NCBI RefSeq assembly: GCF_001602625.1
Contig: NZ_LECR01000045.1
Coordinates: 12,583 to 22,493 of the forward strand
Direction: 5' to 3'
Length of the DNA stretch: 9,911 nt
Origin: Sodalis-like endosymbiont of Proechinophthirus fluctus
GTDB taxonomy: Bacteria; Pseudomonadota; Gammaproteobacteria; Enterobacterales; Enterobacteriaceae
Shown here: positions 7,643 through 9,911 of the stretch, piece after piece
How the letters are laid out: each line of letters begins with the position of its first letter
Position numbering within the stretch: position 1 is the first letter of the stretch
Position numbers and translations under genes: made by a program
Notes under the pieces: generated by a model
What the model was told of the DNA's origin: nothing
What the model saw: only the letters and a program-made list of their open reading frames with translations
Databases searched by the model: none

Positions 7643-7669
7643 ATAAAAAATCGCTTACGCGTTTTCAAG
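7641..7669 (-). promoter_or_regulatory. Candidate rplK promoter
   Basis: TTGAAA (7669-7664, 5/6 to -35 consensus), a 17-base spacer and TATGGG (7646-7641, only 3/6 to -10 consensus). It is followed by G-rich sequence of the kind seen at stringently controlled promoters. The weak -10, which overlaps the start of the L1-binding stem, makes this tentative; another promoter in the gap or readthrough from secE-nusG is possible. Confidence 0.3.
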
Positions 7670-7673
7670 GACG

Positions 7674-7721
7674 CATAAAAATAAAAAAGAAAGGCGCAGA
7701 GTTTTAGATTAATTTCGCGCC
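7674..7721 (-). terminator. Terminator-like hairpin after nusG
   Basis: GGCGC (7721-7717) and GCGCC (7697-7693) enclose a 19-base loop and are followed by a long T-rich run, TTTCTTTTTTATTTTTAT. It lies 29 bases after the nusG stop, where partial termination between secE-nusG and rplK would be expected. The stem is short and the loop long, so efficiency is doubtful. Confidence 0.5.
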
Positions 7722-7750
7722 CCGAGCAAGCAAAAATGTGATTACGGGAC

Positions 7751-8296
7751 TCAGCTTTTCTCAACCTGACTGAAATCCAGCTCCACCGGCGTGGCTCGAC
7801 TAAAGATCGACACCGATACCTTAAGGCGGCTTTTCTCATAGTCCACCTCTTCTACCACGCCGTTGAAGTCAGCGAAAGGACCATCGTTGACACGGACCAG
7901 CTCGCCCGGCTCGAAAAGGGTTTTCGGCCGCGGCTTATCGCCGACTTGCTGCAGGCGGCTCATGATGGCACCGACTTCTTTGTCGCTGATAGGCGCAGGA
8001 CGATCCGAGGTGCCGCCGATGAAGCCCATGACGCGCGGTACGCTTCGCACCAGATGCCAGCTGGTGTCATTCATCACCATCTGCACCAGGACGTAGCCCG
8101 GGAAGAATTTACGTTCGCTTTTACGACGCTGGCCGCCGCGAATTTCCACCACCTCTTCCGTTGGCACCATCACTTCGCCAAACAGTTCTTCCATATCATG
8201 AAGTTTGATGTGTTCGCTGAGAGACTGTGCTACGCGTCCCTCAAAACCGGAAAACGCCTGAACGACGTACCAGCGCTTTTTTGGAGCTTCGGACAT
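7751..8296 (-). CDS. nusG: Transcription termination/antitermination factor NusG
   Basis: NusG binds the RNA polymerase clamp through its N-terminal domain. Through its C-terminal KOW domain it contacts Rho, or ribosomal protein S10, linking transcription to termination or translation. The product is 181 residues, the E. coli length, beginning [19 protein letters not shown]. The N-terminal NGN domain (about 1-120) carries the [19 protein letters not shown] core; the KOW domain (about 123-181) carries [30 protein letters not shown]. In the loop that touches S10 and Rho, the E. coli reading IFGRATP is IFSRATP here, so Gly166 is Ser while Phe165 and Arg167 are kept. It follows secE by 1 base, indicating coupled translation, and ends 153 bases before rplK. 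Confidence 0.98.
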   Translation of the reverse strand: MSEAPKKRWYVVQAFSGFEGRVAQSLSEHIKLHDMEELFGEVMVPTEEVVEIRGGQRRKSERKFFPGYVLVQMVMNDTSWHLVRSVPRVMGFIGGTSDRPAPISDKEVGAIMSRLQQVGDKPRPKTLFEPGELVRVNDGPFADFNGVVEEVDYEKSRLKVSVSIFSRATPVELDFSQVEKS

Positions 8297-8297
8297 C

Positions 8298-8681
8298 TTA
8301 GAACCTTAAGCCAGTAATAAACGACACTACAAGGACCAGAACGCCATCCAGTCCCCACAGAATCAGTGACATCACGGCAGTCACAGCGGCGACGATCAAC
8401 GTGGTATGTAACGTTTCCTGGCGGGTCGGCCAAATCACCTTACGTAATTCGGTACGCGCTTCATACGCAAACGCAACAGTGGACTTGCCTTTAGCAGTCA
8501 TCATAGCTACACCGCCAGCGATAGCAATAATAAGCACGACAGCCAGCGCTCGCAGGGGTAAGTTGTAATTACGGTAAAAATAGTTACCGACGATGGCTAT
8601 CATCAATAGAATCGCGACGACTAACCACTTAACTACTTCCAGGCCGCGCCTACTTCCTTGAGCTTCGGTATTCGCACTCAT
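8298..8681 (-). CDS. secE: Protein translocase subunit SecE
   Basis: SecE is the essential clamp subunit of the SecYEG export channel in the inner membrane. The product is 127 residues, as in E. coli, which has the long three-helix form. Hydrophobic segments are near residues 19-36 ([17 protein letters not shown]), 43-62 ([19 protein letters not shown]) and 93-112 ([20 protein letters not shown]). Between the second and third lies the conserved cytoplasmic amphipathic helix and hinge, with [17 protein letters not shown], the part that holds SecY together. The first helix is more divergent than the C-terminal third. The start is preceded by ACAGG. The gene overlaps nothing but sits one base from nusG; a promoter and the tufB terminator lie upstream. 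Confidence 0.97.
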   Translation of the reverse strand: MSANTEAQGSRRGLEVVKWLVVAILLMIAIVGNYFYRNYNLPLRALAVVLIIAIAGGVAMMTAKGKSTVAFAYEARTELRKVIWPTRQETLHTTLIVAAVTAVMSLILWGLDGVLVLVVSFITGLRF

Positions 8682-8870
8682 AAAAAACCTGTCACATAGG
8701 ATTCAGACAAACAAACCATCAGCCCCGTTAAAGATTGAGGCTACCAAACCGAAGTATGCTCTGAATTAGCAACAAAACCTCGACGTTTTACGCTACAGAA
8801 CAAGAGATCATCTCACCAATGATCATGACTTAAAATCGCTGATTAAGATAGATTCTCTGTCACAGCGCAG
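8682..8870 (-). promoter_or_regulatory. Region expected to hold the secE-nusG promoter
   Basis: The stretch between the tufB terminator and secE has no gene. In E. coli the secE-nusG promoter lies here. The best positional match is TAAAAC (8791-8786) as a degenerate -10 downstream of TTGGTGAGATGATCTC, but no good -35 sits 16-18 bases away. An alternative -10 is CATACT (8758-8753) with weak -35 GAGGTT. I cannot choose between them. Confidence 0.35.
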
Positions 8871-8892
8871 AAAAGGGCATCAAACGATGCCC
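8871..8892 (-). terminator. Intrinsic terminator of tufB
   Basis: On the minus strand GGGCATC (8892-8886), loop GTTT, GATGCCC (8881-8875) form a perfect 7-pair stem followed by TTTT. It is 54 bases after the tufB stop and nearly the same as the E. coli tufB terminator. Confidence 0.88.
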
Positions 8893-8908
8893 ATTAACCG
8901 CACGCCGC

Positions 8909-8926
8909 GTCGAATGGTTATTCGAC
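8909..8926 (-). other. Inverted repeat between the tufB stop and its terminator
   Basis: GTCGAAT (8926-8920) and ATTCGAC (8915-8909) are perfect 7-base arms around AACC. No T-tract follows. It could be a 3'-end stabilising hairpin stacked before the terminator stem; no known element was recognised. Confidence 0.6.
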
Positions 8927-8946
8927 AAATGTCAGTATTTGCCGGT

Positions 8947-9911
<965 letters not shown>

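Noticed and set aside
7609..7839. Minus-strand frame of 76 codons covering the nusG 3' end and the rplK leader
   Set aside because: It is out of frame with nusG, runs through the terminator-like hairpin and the L1-binding region, and has no recognisable protein features.
8804..8814. Palindrome GAGAT-C-ATCTC upstream of secE as an operator
   Set aside because: Eleven bases with a one-base centre occur by chance often enough, and no known regulator site or repeat was recognised.

Overview
The window is one continuous, minus-strand stretch of the classic bacterial transcription/translation core cluster. In transcription order, from high to low coordinates, it holds the 3' part of tufB, then secE, nusG, rplK, rplA, rplJ, rplL, rpoB and the 5' part of rpoC. 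Gene order, gene lengths (RpoB 1342 aa, L1 234 aa, L11 142 aa, NusG 181 aa, SecE 127 aa) and the conserved non-coding signals match the Escherichia coli arrangement almost one for one. The organism is therefore very probably a gammaproteobacterium of the order Enterobacterales. Several normally invariant positions are changed and two ribosomal stalk proteins carry small repeats. This would fit a lineage with relaxed selection, such as a Sodalis-like insect symbiont, but that placement is a guess from the sequence alone.

Layout: the tufB 3' part (from the right edge to 8947) is followed by an inverted repeat and a strong intrinsic terminator. A 265-base gap precedes the tightly coupled pair secE-nusG (1 base apart). 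A 153-base gap then holds a terminator-like hairpin, a possible promoter and the probable L1-binding leader of rplK. rplK-rplA (3 bases apart) are followed by a 303-base gap with candidate rplJ promoters and the L10 leader, the target of L10(L12)4 autoregulation. rplJ and rplL are followed by a 334-base gap holding the transcription attenuator and a long RNase III-type stem, which in E. coli set the ratio of L12 to RNA polymerase subunits. rpoB and rpoC follow; rpoC starts with GTG and runs off the left edge.

Together the genes supply the elongation factor that delivers aminoacyl-tRNA (EF-Tu), a subunit of the protein export channel (SecE), the elongation factor linking RNA polymerase to Rho and the ribosome (NusG), the factor-binding stalk and L1 arm of the large ribosomal subunit (L11, L1, L10, L12), and the two large catalytic RNA polymerase subunits. 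Regulation is expected at the RNA level: L1 on rplKA, L10(L12)4 on rplJL, and attenuation plus processing before rpoBC.

I found no new system, mobile element, CRISPR array or tRNA gene. The most interesting departures are a 24-base in-frame tandem duplication that lengthens the C-terminal, L12-binding helix of L10 by 8 residues, and a lengthened Thr/Pro-rich hinge in L7/L12. Point substitutions occur at usually conserved sites in L12, NusG, RpoB and RpoC. Comparisons with E. coli are from memory of its proteins, not from an alignment program.
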